A stretch of 64,000 bases of DNA from Flavobacterium sp. HBTb2-11-1 (lineage in GTDB: Bacteria; Bacteroidota; Bacteroidia; Flavobacteriales; Flavobacteriaceae). The DNA lies in the NCBI RefSeq assembly GCF_009826975.1, contig NZ_WUMO01000001.1:1-64000 (forward strand). The letters are read 5' to 3'. A model generated the notes under the pieces. That model saw only the letters and a list, made by a program, of their open reading frames with translations. It was not told the DNA's origin and ran no database searches. Position numbers and translations under genes: made by a program. Positions 8,388 through 16,950 of the stretch are shown in pieces (the stretch's first letter is position 1; each line of letters starts with the position of its first letter).

Positions 8388-8867
8388 TTAATACACATAA
8401 GCCACAGCTTCGTACTTACCATCTGCTTTTTCGACAATGCTAACAAAAGGATAACCATTTGAAGCCGATTTAGATTTGATTCTCATAGCAGTCTGTTTCT
8501 GATTTGCAATTGGCGGTTCACCTTTTGTCCTTGTTGAGACTCCTGTAAAACTAGCTGCCTGTTTCAGTCCTATTGTTTTTTCTTGTGGAAGAACAGTTAC
8601 CATTTTGTAATCGTCTTTAGAATCAACTACTATTTTATCAGAAATTTTCTGAGTTTGTTTTGTTTGCTTGTTTGTAATTGATGAAACAGCATGTTTGCTA
8701 ATTTTGATTTCTTCAGAACTTCCATTTAAAGAATAATAAACAAAACCATTTTCGTTTTTAATAAAATTTACATCAAGCTGTTCTCCATTGTGTTTTGTAA
8801 TTTGATGTGTTTGTGAAATTGCTACGTTTGCAAATAATAGTGCTACTGCGAAATATAAAATTTTCAT
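8388..8867 (-). CDS. Secreted hypothetical protein
   Basis: A 159-aa protein with a clear Sec signal peptide (MKILYFAVALLFANVAISQT, cleavage near residue 19). A small beta-rich region contains an NGEQLDVNFIKNENGFVYYSL segment, reminiscent of proteins that read out a Ser/Asn-rich short repeat fold. The C-terminus is basic and includes GYPFVSIVEKADGKYEAVAYVY. I do not recognise a named family. It stands alone next to a long gene-free tract and is likely periplasmic or outer-membrane associated. Confidence 0.72.
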   Translation of the reverse strand: MKILYFAVALLFANVAISQTHQITKHNGEQLDVNFIKNENGFVYYSLNGSSEEIKISKHAVSSITNKQTKQTQKISDKIVVDSKDDYKMVTVLPQEKTIGLKQAASFTGVSTRTKGEPPIANQKQTAMRIKSKSASNGYPFVSIVEKADGKYEAVAYVY

Positions 8868-9677
8868 GATAAATTAGATTTAAATTAAAAATTGTCAGAA
8901 TTGAAATTTAAAAACTAAACTTTCACTCAAATTCAACATTATGGAATTTTGTTATTACAATATAATTTGAAAAATATCTTTTACGGGAAATATTATCAAA
9001 ATTGCATCATAATAAAAATGAGAACATAAAATTGTCTTTTTGGGAAATCAGTTTTGAAAATCCATTGTCATAAAAATTACGAGTTTCTAAAAACAATACA
9101 TTTTCAACTTAGATTCTTTACGGCAAATTTTAATTTTTTACAAAAATCATCTCTGACTTTTGGTATTGAGTTAAAAATAGCAACTTTATAAACAATTGTG
9201 TGTTAACAAGCCGTTAAACTGACTAAAATAACAGTAAAAATCAAAATAAATGCTTTAAATAAACAATAATTCAAAAAATGAGTTATCTATCAATTCACTT
9301 TAAAAAACGTCTTAAAATCAATTTATGAAGGTTAAAATTAATATGTAAAAACTATTATTTTTATATTTATAATCATTTTTATAAATAATAATTAAAAACT
9401 AAAATTTTAATAAATTAATAATAAAAAGTTATAGGTACAAAATTAAAGTCAAGGACTTAAAAAATAATAAAAAACTATTGTTTTAAATTCTATGGTCAGT
9501 TTTATAAATAATAGTCAAAATCTAAATTTTAATTTATAATAATCATCAAAACTTATAATTACAAAAATTGAAGTCAAAATTTAAAAAATAAGAAAAAACT
9601 TTAATTTTAGTTTTTTGAGAAGAAAACTTGAACTAAAAAAGAGAAAAATTGAAATAAAGAATTTTAAGGAATAGAAA

Positions 9678-9712
9678 ACAAAAAAAGGTCTTCTCTATTC
9701 GACCATTTTTTA
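9678..9712. terminator. Orphan terminator-like hairpin
   Basis: The stem is A-rich plus GGTC (about 9681-9690) paired with GACC plus a T run (9701-9711), with a 10-nt loop and one mismatch. It would terminate transcription in either direction, but no gene ends nearby. It may be a relic or the end of an unrecognised small RNA. Confidence 0.4.
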
Positions 9713-10040
9713 TGTTAGCTTAAAGACAATTTATGAAAGTTATTTTTAATTCAAAAAATAAATTAAAATTGTAAATATTATAGATTTTATAAATAATAAA
9801 TACATATAATTAAATATATAAATAATATCAATTAAAACTATATTATAAAGTTTGATGCGATAAATTAGGAGATAAAAAAGACAAAAATCAAAATAAAGCT
9901 TCTAGCTAAACGAAAATTTACAAAATGAATTCCTTATCCAATATTTTTTTATTTTCTTTTAAAATCAATTTATGAAAGTCACTTTTGATTTATAATAATT
10001 ATAAATTTATCAATTTTAATAGTTATTCTATATAATAAAA

Positions 10041-10064
10041 AAAAGCGCTTATAAAAGCGCTTTT
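10041..10064 (-). terminator. Terminator of glnS
   Basis: A perfect 10-bp stem AAAAGCGCTT (10041-10050)/AAGCGCTTTT (10055-10064) with a 4-nt loop is preceded on the plus strand by an A run, giving a T run on the minus strand. It lies 17 nt beyond the glnS stop. Confidence 0.85.
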
Positions 10065-10081
10065 CATAAATTTAGTTGATA

Positions 10082-12199
10082 TTACTTCTTCACCATTTCA
10101 GAAAGAATTTCAATTTCTCTTTCAGAAGCATTTTTTGGTGGATTTGAATATAATTTCAAAATTTCGTCAGAAAACTGATTTCTCAAATCTTCACTTTCAA
10201 TATCTCTTAAATTCAAAAGTGCTTTTGATCTTACATAAGTCGATTCACTTTTTAAAGACATTGAATATAATTTCTTAATATCTTCTTCTTCAAAATCTGC
10301 AGATTTCCAGTTTGAATATTTCAAAATAAACTGAGAAAATAACAGTGAAGCCTTATTATTGTTGATATTTTTCTTCAAAGAATTTTGTAAAAGAGAAAAA
10401 CTAGAGATGTTTTTGATATTATCGCCTATCGCACTTTCAATTGCAATTCTTTCAGCTTTAGTTTCAACTTTAAAATATTTGTTGATTTCTTTTAAAGAGT
10501 TATTGATGCTGTTTTCTTCTTTTTTACCTTTTTCTTCCCAAGCATCTTTCAATCCAACAGTCTTGTTAAATACTAATTTTGAAGGAGTTGAATCTTTATC
10601 AACAGTAAAATATCCTAAACGTTGAAACTGGAATTTATCTTCATTTTGAGCAGTTGATAAACTTGGTTCAACATATCCAGTTACAATTTCTAATGAATTT
10701 GGATTCACAAAATCTAAGAAATTCTTTTCTTTATAACTGTCTGGAGCTTCATCTGTAAACAAACGATCGTACAAACGAACTTCTGCTTCCAATGCATGTT
10801 TGATTGAAACCCAATGTAATGTTCCAGATACTTTTCTTTGGCTTGCTTCTGTTCCGCTTCCGCTTAAAGAATCAGTATCATAAGTAACATGAATTTCGGT
10901 TATATTTCCGTTTTCATCTTTTATAACAGATTCACCTTTAATGATATATGCATTTTTAAGACGAACTTCTTTTCCTAAAGTCAAACGAAAAAATTTAGCA
11001 GGAGCTTCTTCTAAAAAGTCTTCTCTTTCAATGTATAATTCACGAGAAAAAGGCACTTTTCTGAAACCAGCACTTTCATCTTCCTGGTTATTTTCAGCTT
11101 CCAACCACTCCTCTTTTTCTTCTGGATAATTGGTAATTACCAATTTTACAGGATCTAAAACAGCCATTACACGAGGTGCAATTTTATTCAAATCTTCACG
11201 AATACAGAATTCTAAAACCGATACATTTATTAAATTATCACGTTTTGCAATACCAATTGTATTAGCAAAATTACGTAAAGAAGCAGCTGTATAACCACGT
11301 CTTCTTAATCCAGATATAGTTGACATTCTTGGATCATCCCAGCCGTTAACATGCTTTTCTTTAACTAGTTGCTGTAATTTTCTTTTACTAACAACAGTGT
11401 GTGATAAGTTACGTCTTGCAAACTCTCTTTGTTTTGGACGCAGTTTATTTTCATCAAAAATTTGATCTAAAAACCAATCGTATAATTCACGGTGAGGCAA
11501 AAATTCAAGTGTACAAAATGAGTGAGAAATTTGCTCTAAATAATCACTTTGTCCGTGTGCCCAATCGTACATTGGATAGATTTTCCAAGCATCTCCAGTT
11601 CTGTGGTGATGTTTGTGTAAAATTCTATACATAATTGGATCACGCATTAACATGTTGGTTGATTTCATGTCAATTTTTGCACGAAGAATATGTGTACCAG
11701 CCTCAAATTCACCGTTTTTCATTCTTTCGAATAAATCTAAGTTTTCTTCAACAGAACGATTTCTGTATGGACTGTCAGTTCCTGGAGTTGTTGGAGTTCC
11801 TTTTTGGATCGCCATTTCTTCAGAAGATTGACTGTCAACATACGCTTTATCTTTTTTAATCAATAAAACTGCCCAATCGTATAATTGTTGGAAATAATCT
11901 GATGCATAACATTCTTCAGCCCATTTGTAACCTAGCCATTCTACATCTTTTTTAATAGCATCAACAAATTCCTGTTCTTCTTTTTCAGGGTTTGTATCAT
12001 CAAAACGTAAATTCACAGGAGATTGATAATCAATTCCTAAACCAAAATTTAACGCAATAGAACTCGCGTGCCCAATGTGTAAATAACCATTAGGTTCTGG
12101 TGGAAAACGAAAGCGAAGTTTAGTATTTGAAAGACCTGATTTTACGTCTTCCTCTATGATTTGTTCAATAAAATTGAGTGATTTCTCTTCTGATGCCAT
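10082..12199 (-). CDS. glnS: Glutamine--tRNA ligase (GlnS) with C-terminal extension
   Basis: A 705-aa class I synthetase that charges tRNA-Gln directly. The HIGH motif is PEPNGYLHIGHASS at residues 34-47; the KMSKS-type loop is VVSKRKL near 269. Catalytic, acceptor-binding and two beta-barrel anticodon domains span about 25-560. About 140 residues (565-705) extend beyond the E. coli length of roughly 550; they are helical, Lys/Glu/Ser-rich and may be a tRNA-binding appendage like the YqeY-type tails seen in some GlnRS, but I cannot assign the family. A -7 box TATCTTTG (minus strand, 12226-12219) lies upstream of the ATG. The gene is monocistronic. Confidence 0.95.
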   Translation of the reverse strand: MASEEKSLNFIEQIIEEDVKSGLSNTKLRFRFPPEPNGYLHIGHASSIALNFGLGIDYQSPVNLRFDDTNPEKEEQEFVDAIKKDVEWLGYKWAEECYASDYFQQLYDWAVLLIKKDKAYVDSQSSEEMAIQKGTPTTPGTDSPYRNRSVEENLDLFERMKNGEFEAGTHILRAKIDMKSTNMLMRDPIMYRILHKHHHRTGDAWKIYPMYDWAHGQSDYLEQISHSFCTLEFLPHRELYDWFLDQIFDENKLRPKQREFARRNLSHTVVSKRKLQQLVKEKHVNGWDDPRMSTISGLRRRGYTAASLRNFANTIGIAKRDNLINVSVLEFCIREDLNKIAPRVMAVLDPVKLVITNYPEEKEEWLEAENNQEDESAGFRKVPFSRELYIEREDFLEEAPAKFFRLTLGKEVRLKNAYIIKGESVIKDENGNITEIHVTYDTDSLSGSGTEASQRKVSGTLHWVSIKHALEAEVRLYDRLFTDEAPDSYKEKNFLDFVNPNSLEIVTGYVEPSLSTAQNEDKFQFQRLGYFTVDKDSTPSKLVFNKTVGLKDAWEEKGKKEENSINNSLKEINKYFKVETKAERIAIESAIGDNIKNISSFSLLQNSLKKNINNNKASLLFSQFILKYSNWKSADFEEEDIKKLYSMSLKSESTYVRSKALLNLRDIESEDLRNQFSDEILKLYSNPPKNASEREIEILSEMVKK

Positions 12200-12218
12200 T
12201 ATTTTATAGTAATTTTAG

Positions 12219-12226
12219 CAAAGATA
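12219..12226 (-). promoter_or_regulatory. glnS promoter -7 box
   Basis: On the minus strand the sequence reads TATCTTTG, matching TAnnTTTG, 20 nt upstream of the glnS ATG. No clear -33 element was found. Confidence 0.55.
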
Positions 12227-12235
12227 AAAAAAAGG

Positions 12236-12298
12236 TTTCAGGTTTCAGGTTTAAAGTTATTTAACTAGCGCAAAACCTGAAACTTTAAACGTGAAACA
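12236..12298. repeat. Imperfect inverted repeat between glnS and folB
   Basis: GTTTCAGGTTTAAAGTT near 12242-12258 is mirrored by AACTTTAAACGTGAAAC near 12281-12297 with one mismatch. It lies between the divergent genes, downstream of the glnS box, and is the kind of hairpin repeat scattered between flavobacterial genes. Confidence 0.5.
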
Positions 12299-12306
12299 AC
12301 ATAAAA

Positions 12307-12666
12307 ATGGGAGTTATAAAACTGAAAAATATCCGTACTTTTTCTTACCACGGATGTTTAATTGAAGAAGGAAAAATTGGATCTGATTACACAGTAGATT
12401 TAAAAATTAAAACCAATTTACAGAAATCAGCAGAAACAGATCATCTTTTAGACACTGTTGACTATGTACATTTGAACAAAATTGTGACGGAAGAAATGGC
12501 AATTCGTTCGCATTTATTAGAACATGTAGCCAAAAGAATCAATCTTAGAGTATTGGCAGAGATAGAAACTGTAGAAAAAACAACAGTTTGGGTTTCTAAA
12601 ATTAATCCGCCTATTGGTGGTGATGTTGAGTCAGTTACTATAAAAATGACGGAAATTAGAAAGTAA
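12307..12666 (+). CDS. folB: Dihydroneopterin aldolase (FolB)
   Basis: A 119-aa enzyme of folate synthesis that converts 7,8-dihydroneopterin to 6-hydroxymethyl-dihydropterin and glycolaldehyde. The N-terminus IKLKNIRTFSYHGCLIEEG matches the family start (usual V.G.E...IGVH.ERE pattern). DTVDYVHLNKIV (about 49-60) and the glutamate of HLLEHVAKRI (about 75-84) are the expected substrate-site regions. Length is normal. It stands alone after an inverted repeat; no other folate genes are adjacent. Confidence 0.9.
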   Translation: MGVIKLKNIRTFSYHGCLIEEGKIGSDYTVDLKIKTNLQKSAETDHLLDTVDYVHLNKIVTEEMAIRSHLLEHVAKRINLRVLAEIETVEKTTVWVSKINPPIGGDVESVTIKMTEIRK

Positions 12667-12713
12667 TGTTTAAAATTAAAATCCTAAAATTTTAAAATAG
12701 TTACTATGAAACT

Positions 12714-12743
12714 TTTGAAATTTAAAGATTTTAGTTACTTTTG
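12714..12743 (+). promoter_or_regulatory. tRNA-Cys promoter
   Basis: TTTG at 12714-12717 (-33) and TACTTTTG at 12736-12743 (-7, TAnnTTTG) are 18 bp apart. Transcription would start about 10-12 nt upstream of the tRNA 5' end. This is a textbook Bacteroidota promoter. Confidence 0.75.
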
Positions 12744-12760
12744 CCAACCGTTCAAGTAAT

Positions 12761-12831
12761 GGCGTCGTGGCCGAGCGGCTAGGCTGGGCTCTGCAAAAGC
12801 TCCTACTCCGGTTCGAATCCGGACGATGCCT
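12761..12831 (+). tRNA. tRNA-Cys (GCA)
   Basis: A full cloverleaf can be folded. The acceptor stem is GGCGTCG/CGATGCC with one G-U pair. The anticodon stem is GGGCT/AGCTC with loop CTGCAAA, giving anticodon GCA. The T-arm is TCCGG-TTCGAAT-CCGGA. The discriminator base is U, an identity element for cysteine. CCA is not encoded. A hairpin terminator follows immediately. Confidence 0.95.
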
Positions 12832-13041
12832 CAAAACCTTCAAAGCAATTTGAAGGTTTTTTTATGTCTAATTTTTAGAAAAAATTAATTAAAATATATG
12901 TTCGAATCCGGATGATGCCTCAAAACCTTCAAAGCAATTTGAAGGTTTTTTTTATGTCTAATTTTTAGAAAAAATTAATTAAATATATTGGTTCGAATCC
13001 GAACGATTTCTCAAAAAGAGATACAGAAATGTGTCTCTTTT
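12811..13041 (+). repeat. Tandem triplication of the tRNA-Cys 3' end plus terminator
   Basis: The T-loop-to-3'-end segment starting GTTCGAATCCG is repeated at 12811 (inside the tRNA), 12900 and 12991, with periods of 89 and 91 bp. Copies 1 and 2 carry the same hairpin and the same spacer (ATGTCTAATTTTTAGAAAA); copy 3 is mutated (CGATTTC) and ends in a different hairpin. Only the first copy belongs to a complete tRNA. Confidence 0.9.
12833..12863 (+). terminator. Terminator of tRNA-Cys
   Basis: A perfect 12-bp stem AAAACCTTCAAA/TTTGAAGGTTTT (12833-12844/12849-12860) with loop GCAA and a T run. Identical second copy at 12922-12949; a different stem (AAAAGAGATACA/TGTGTCTCTTTT) ends the third copy at 13014-13041. 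Confidence 0.88.
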
Positions 13042-13067
13042 TTTTATGCGTAATTTTACCACAATCT

Positions 13068-13171
13068 TGTCATTTCGACGTAAGGAGAAATCTTCACAAG
13101 TAACTCCGCAACAATTTGTCCAATCTTTGTAGAGCTTCTCGTGAAGATTTCTCCTTACGTTGAAATGACAA
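13068..13171. repeat. Long inverted repeat of the GTCATTTCGAC type (MITE-like)
   Basis: The left arm 13068-13097 begins TTGTCATTTCGACGTAAGG and the right arm 13141-13171 is its inverse with one mismatch, around a loop of about 43 nt. The GTCATTTCGAC...AAGGAGAAATC word is a dispersed intergenic palindrome that I associate with flavobacterial genomes. No transposase is present. Confidence 0.75.
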
Positions 13172-13212
13172 ACTGTTGTCAACTTTGACAAAGTTCAAAA
13201 CTAACAGTTATA

Positions 13213-13245
13213 AACACAAAAAAAACCTCTGAAATTCAGAGGTTT
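13213..13245 (-). terminator. Terminator of the LysE-family gene
   Basis: AAACCTCTGAA (13223-13233) pairs with TTCAGAGGTTT (13235-13245), with the inner pairs opening as a loop. An A run at 13217-13225 gives the T run on the minus strand. Confidence 0.8.
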
Positions 13246-13271
13246 AATTTATAGTTTTGAGTTATTAACAA

Positions 13272-13952
13272 CTACTTCTTTTCTATTCTTTCGAAAGCAT
13301 TTTTAACCATTTCTTTTTCTTTTGGAAACCAGCCTTGAATTACTAACGCAAATCCGAAAATCATTAAAACAACACTAATTCCTTTTTTAATTTTAAGAAT
13401 ATTATTCGGAGTCATTTTTGATTTTAACTGTTTGGCTAATAAAATCTTAGCACAATCAATTAATAAGTAAGTGATGATTACAGCAGTAAAAAATGTCATC
13501 ATTCTTGAAGTCTGCATATCTAATTTTGGCCCAACAGAAATAATTACAGCAAGCCAAAAACCAAGAACACCAATGTTGATAACGTTCAATAAAAAACCTT
13601 TTACAAACAAACTTCCATAATTTCTTTTCAGAATATCACGGTCGATCTCTTCATCGTTTATTTTTTCTTCTTTCTTTAGTTTCACAAACGAAATGATACC
13701 ATAAGAAAGCATAATTATTCCGCCAAAAATAAAAAGTGCTGGATCATCTTTTAAACTAGAAATCAGCCTATAACTTCCAAGATAAGCAATAGCAATAAAG
13801 AAAATATCGCCGAATACTACTCCTAAATCAAAAACAATTGCAGCTCTAAATCCTTTTGTAATACTGGTTTCTAATAAAACAAAAAATACAGGACCTACCA
13901 TAAAACTAAGAACAAGTCCCCAAGGAAGTCCCGCTAGAATATCGTTAATCAT
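13272..13952 (-). CDS. LysE/RhtB-family amino-acid exporter
   Basis: A 226-aa inner-membrane protein with six predicted helices. The N-terminal GLPWGLVLSFMVGPVFFVLLE is the LysE family hallmark (G-P-x-F in the first helix). It probably exports amino acids or related small molecules; the substrate cannot be read from the sequence. The ATG at 13950-13952 is preferred over a TTG one codon upstream. It lies 13 nt after the head-GIN gene on the same strand, so the two may be co-transcribed; a terminator follows. Confidence 0.88.
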   Translation of the reverse strand: MINDILAGLPWGLVLSFMVGPVFFVLLETSITKGFRAAIVFDLGVVFGDIFFIAIAYLGSYRLISSLKDDPALFIFGGIIMLSYGIISFVKLKKEEKINDEEIDRDILKRNYGSLFVKGFLLNVINIGVLGFWLAVIISVGPKLDMQTSRMMTFFTAVIITYLLIDCAKILLAKQLKSKMTPNNILKIKKGISVVLMIFGFALVIQGWFPKEKEMVKNAFERIEKK

Positions 13953-13965
13953 CAATTACTACTTG

Positions 13966-14634
13966 TTATTTTACTTCTTCTATTTTACCGCCAAAAACTG
14001 TTTTCTGGTTTATTTGCTTTGGTTTTCCATAAATGTAAATAGAGCCTCCTGCGCTCACTTTTGCATCAACAAGGGTTGAAGCATTAACATCGGCTTTTCC
14101 GCCCGCAGAAACGCTTACAGTAGTCTGAGACGTTTCTAATTTACTTGCTAGTAAATATCCTCCTGCTCCTAAACTTGCATCTTGATTTGCAGCTTTTCCT
14201 GTTAGCGTAATTTTACCTCCAGAAACTGAGCTTACTTTTAGTTTATCAACATCCAAATCTACGGTAATGATACCTCCTTCTTGAGCACTCACTTTAAAAG
14301 AAGTCGCTTTGATGGCTTCACTGGTTTTTACCTCTGCTCCTTCATTTACATCAATCAATTCGATGTGTTTATAATACAAAGTTATATCAAGATCATTTCC
14401 TGAAAGAAGTTTTGGAAAAGGCATTCTTAGTTTCAAAATACCGTTTTTGTTAACAACTTCAACTTCTGCTTCTCTTGCTCCTTTTATAACAATTTTATTT
14501 TCAGATCCTTGAACTAGTTTTACACTTAATTTATCAAATACTTTTACGGTATCAAAATCACCTAACTCTTTGGTAACTTGACCAAAAGACATTTGTACAA
14601 ATAAAATTGCTGCTCCTATAATTAGCTTTTTCAT
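13966..14634 (-). CDS. Head-GIN (DUF2807) domain secreted protein
   Basis: A 222-aa protein with a Sec signal peptide (MKKLIIGAAILFVQMSFGQ, cleaved near 19). A DUF2807/head-GIN domain follows: a right-handed beta-helix-like repeat with many SxxGGK turns (VSSVSGGKITL, VSAGGKADV, VSAGGSIYI). Family members are surface or periplasmic proteins of Bacteroidota of unknown function. It sits between rnr (22 nt upstream) and the LysE-type gene on the same strand. Confidence 0.87.
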   Translation of the reverse strand: MKKLIIGAAILFVQMSFGQVTKELGDFDTVKVFDKLSVKLVQGSENKIVIKGAREAEVEVVNKNGILKLRMPFPKLLSGNDLDITLYYKHIELIDVNEGAEVKTSEAIKATSFKVSAQEGGIITVDLDVDKLKVSSVSGGKITLTGKAANQDASLGAGGYLLASKLETSQTTVSVSAGGKADVNASTLVDAKVSAGGSIYIYGKPKQINQKTVFGGKIEEVK

Positions 14635-14656
14635 ACTTTTATTTTTAAATTAATAT

Positions 14657-16840
14657 TTATTCTGCTCTTCTTAAAAAATGAAAATCAAGTTGTTTTTTCA
14701 CTAAGTCGGCATTTTTTACTTTCACATAAATTTCGTCTCCTAACTGTAGTAAACGGTTTGAAGTTGCTCCAACCAATGCATATTGCCTTTCGTCAAAAGT
14801 ATAGTAATCCTCTTTTATCTCTCTGATTCTTACCATTCCTTCACATTTGTTAGAAACGATTTCAACATAAATTCCCCATTCGGTCACACCAGAAATAACA
14901 CCAAGGAATTCTTCTTCCTGATGATCTTGCATGTATTTGACCTGCATGTATTTGATACTGTCACGCTCAGCATTTGTTGCTAAGTTTTCCATGTTTGAAC
15001 AATGCAGACATTTGGTTTCGTACGTTTCTTCGTCTACAGAAGCTCCTCCATCCAAATAATATTGCAACAATCTGTGTACCATAACGTCTGGATAACGACG
15101 AATTGGCGATGTAAAATGGCTATAATAATCAAAAGCTAAACCGTAGTGGCCAATATTATCGGTCGAATATTTGGCTTTACTCATACTTCTAATGGCAAGA
15201 GTATCAATAAGATTTTGTTCTTTCTTACCGTTTACTTCTTCCATCAAAGCGTTTATTGATTTTGCTATATCGCCTTTTGTTCTAAAATCAATTTTATAAC
15301 CAAACTTAGCAATTACAGTCTGCATTGCAATTAACTTATCTTCATTTGGTTCATCGTGAATACGGTAAACAAAGGTTTTCTTCTGTTTTCCAATGTATTC
15401 TGCTACTTTTCTATTAGCCAAAAGCATAAATTCTTCAATCAAATGATTGGCATCTTTTGATATTTTAAAATATACTCCTTCTGGTTCTCCTTCTTCGTTA
15501 AGATTAAATTTCACTTCGACTTTATCAAAAGAAATAGCGCCTTGCTGCATTCTTTTCTTTCTCAAAATTTTAGCCAATTCATCTAGTTTTAAAGTCGCTT
15601 CAACAATTTCATCGGATACAACATAAGATTCTCCAGTAATAGAAACATCAACTGGAATCGTATTATTTCCTTTAGTTTCAATAATATGCTGAGCTTCTTC
15701 ATAAGCAAAACGCTGATCTGAATAAATTACAGTTCTTCCAAACCATTGGTTAATAACCTGTGCCGTTGGAGAAACTTCAAATATAGCAGAGAAAGTATAT
15801 TTCTCTTCATTCGGACGAAGCGAACAAGCAAAGTTAGACAATACTTCTGGAAGCATTGGCACTACCCTATCTACCAAATAAACCGAAGTGGCTCTTTGAT
15901 ACGCTTCATCATCTAGGATGGTTCCCTCTTCCAAATAATACGAAACATCGGCGATATGAATTCCAATTTCGAAGTTTCCATTTTCTAACTTTTTGAAAGA
16001 CAAGGCATCATCAAAATCTTTTGCATCTTTTGGATCTATCGTAAACGTAAGCGTATCACGCATATCACGACGTTTTGCAATCTCAGATTCCTGAATAGAA
16101 GTATCCAATTTTTGTGCAAAAACCTCTACTTCTACCGGAAAATCTGCTGGCAAACCATATTCAGCCAAAATAGCATGAATCTCAGTATTATGCTCTCCAG
16201 GTTTTCCTAAAACTCGAATTACAGATCCAAACGGACTATCTGCTCTTTTTGGCCAATCTTCAATCTTCACTAAAACTACATCTCCATTTTCGGCTTCACC
16301 AATTTTATCTTTTGGAATAAAAATATCGGTATACATTTTAGGATTTGCAGTAGAAACAAAAGCAAAATTAGGCTGCATATCTATTACACCTACAAACTCT
16401 GTTTTATCTCTTTCAAGAACTTCAATTACCTCACCTTCAGGTCTTTTTCCTTTTCTTCTATTATAAACGTAAACCCTTACTTTGTCTTTATCTAAAGCAC
16501 GATTCAAATTATTGGTCGGAATAAAAACATCTTCTTCAAACTCGTCACAAATAAAATATGCCGTTTTTCTGCTCGTCATATCTATCGTTCCTTCGTAGTA
16601 ATCCTGGCTGATTGCTTTTACTAAGTATTTTCCAGGTTCTGTTTCTATGATTTTCTTCTGAGCTGCCAGAATCTTTAGATCTTTGATAATCTGATTTCTG
16701 CTTTTGGTATCATCAAGTTCTAGCTTTGCTCCTATCTGTTTGTAATTGAATGGCTTATTAGCGTTTTGCGATAAAATCTTCAGGATTTTCCCAGAGAAAT
16801 CTTTCTCTTTTTTTATCGGCTTTCTAATTTTCTTACTCAT
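14657..16840 (-). CDS. rnr: Ribonuclease R (Rnr)
   Basis: A 727-aa processive 3'-5' exoribonuclease of the RNase II superfamily that degrades structured RNA. Domains in order: an N-terminal winged helix (about 15-70), two cold-shock domains (about 70-220), and the RNB catalytic domain with the acidic motif DPKDAKDFDDALSF near 263-276. The RNB end motif THFTSPIRRYPDVMVHRLL follows at about 568-586, and the C-terminal S1 domain spans about 640-725. Length is normal. It is the first gene of a possible rnr-headGIN-lysE transcript. Confidence 0.96.
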   Translation of the reverse strand: MSKKIRKPIKKEKDFSGKILKILSQNANKPFNYKQIGAKLELDDTKSRNQIIKDLKILAAQKKIIETEPGKYLVKAISQDYYEGTIDMTSRKTAYFICDEFEEDVFIPTNNLNRALDKDKVRVYVYNRRKGKRPEGEVIEVLERDKTEFVGVIDMQPNFAFVSTANPKMYTDIFIPKDKIGEAENGDVVLVKIEDWPKRADSPFGSVIRVLGKPGEHNTEIHAILAEYGLPADFPVEVEVFAQKLDTSIQESEIAKRRDMRDTLTFTIDPKDAKDFDDALSFKKLENGNFEIGIHIADVSYYLEEGTILDDEAYQRATSVYLVDRVVPMLPEVLSNFACSLRPNEEKYTFSAIFEVSPTAQVINQWFGRTVIYSDQRFAYEEAQHIIETKGNNTIPVDVSITGESYVVSDEIVEATLKLDELAKILRKKRMQQGAISFDKVEVKFNLNEEGEPEGVYFKISKDANHLIEEFMLLANRKVAEYIGKQKKTFVYRIHDEPNEDKLIAMQTVIAKFGYKIDFRTKGDIAKSINALMEEVNGKKEQNLIDTLAIRSMSKAKYSTDNIGHYGLAFDYYSHFTSPIRRYPDVMVHRLLQYYLDGGASVDEETYETKCLHCSNMENLATNAERDSIKYMQVKYMQDHQEEEFLGVISGVTEWGIYVEIVSNKCEGMVRIREIKEDYYTFDERQYALVGATSNRLLQLGDEIYVKVKNADLVKKQLDFHFLRRAE

Positions 16841-16950
16841 AAATCTTCTCTTATAAGGTTTAAAATTACAAATAAGAAATCAGATTACAGATTTTAACAA
16901 TTAGAATTATTAAAATTATAACTTTTCGTACATTTACAAAAACACGTTAT

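Larger units (their letters stand above)
8868..10081. repeat. 1.2 kb gene-free AT-rich tract with diverged repeats
   Basis: No convincing reading frame exists on either strand. Two imperfect direct copies of about 124 bp lie at 9346-9469 and 9470-9601 (both start AAAAACTATT and end in an AATAAAAAACT-like stretch). The word CAATTTATGAA recurs at 9319, 9727 and 9966 inside longer similar surroundings, as does AAAAATCAAAATAAA near 9238 and 9883. The tract therefore looks built from one decayed repeated unit. An orphan hairpin lies at 9678-9712. Confidence 0.6.

Noticed and set aside
12900..13010. Second and third tRNA-Cys genes
   Set aside because: Only the T-arm and 3' acceptor strand are repeated; no D-arm, anticodon arm or 5' acceptor strand is present.
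12979..13191. Minus-strand 70-aa open frame beside the tRNA-Cys copies
   Set aside because: It lies wholly in the tRNA copy and the long inverted repeat and has no start signal or family; it is a by-product of the repeat.
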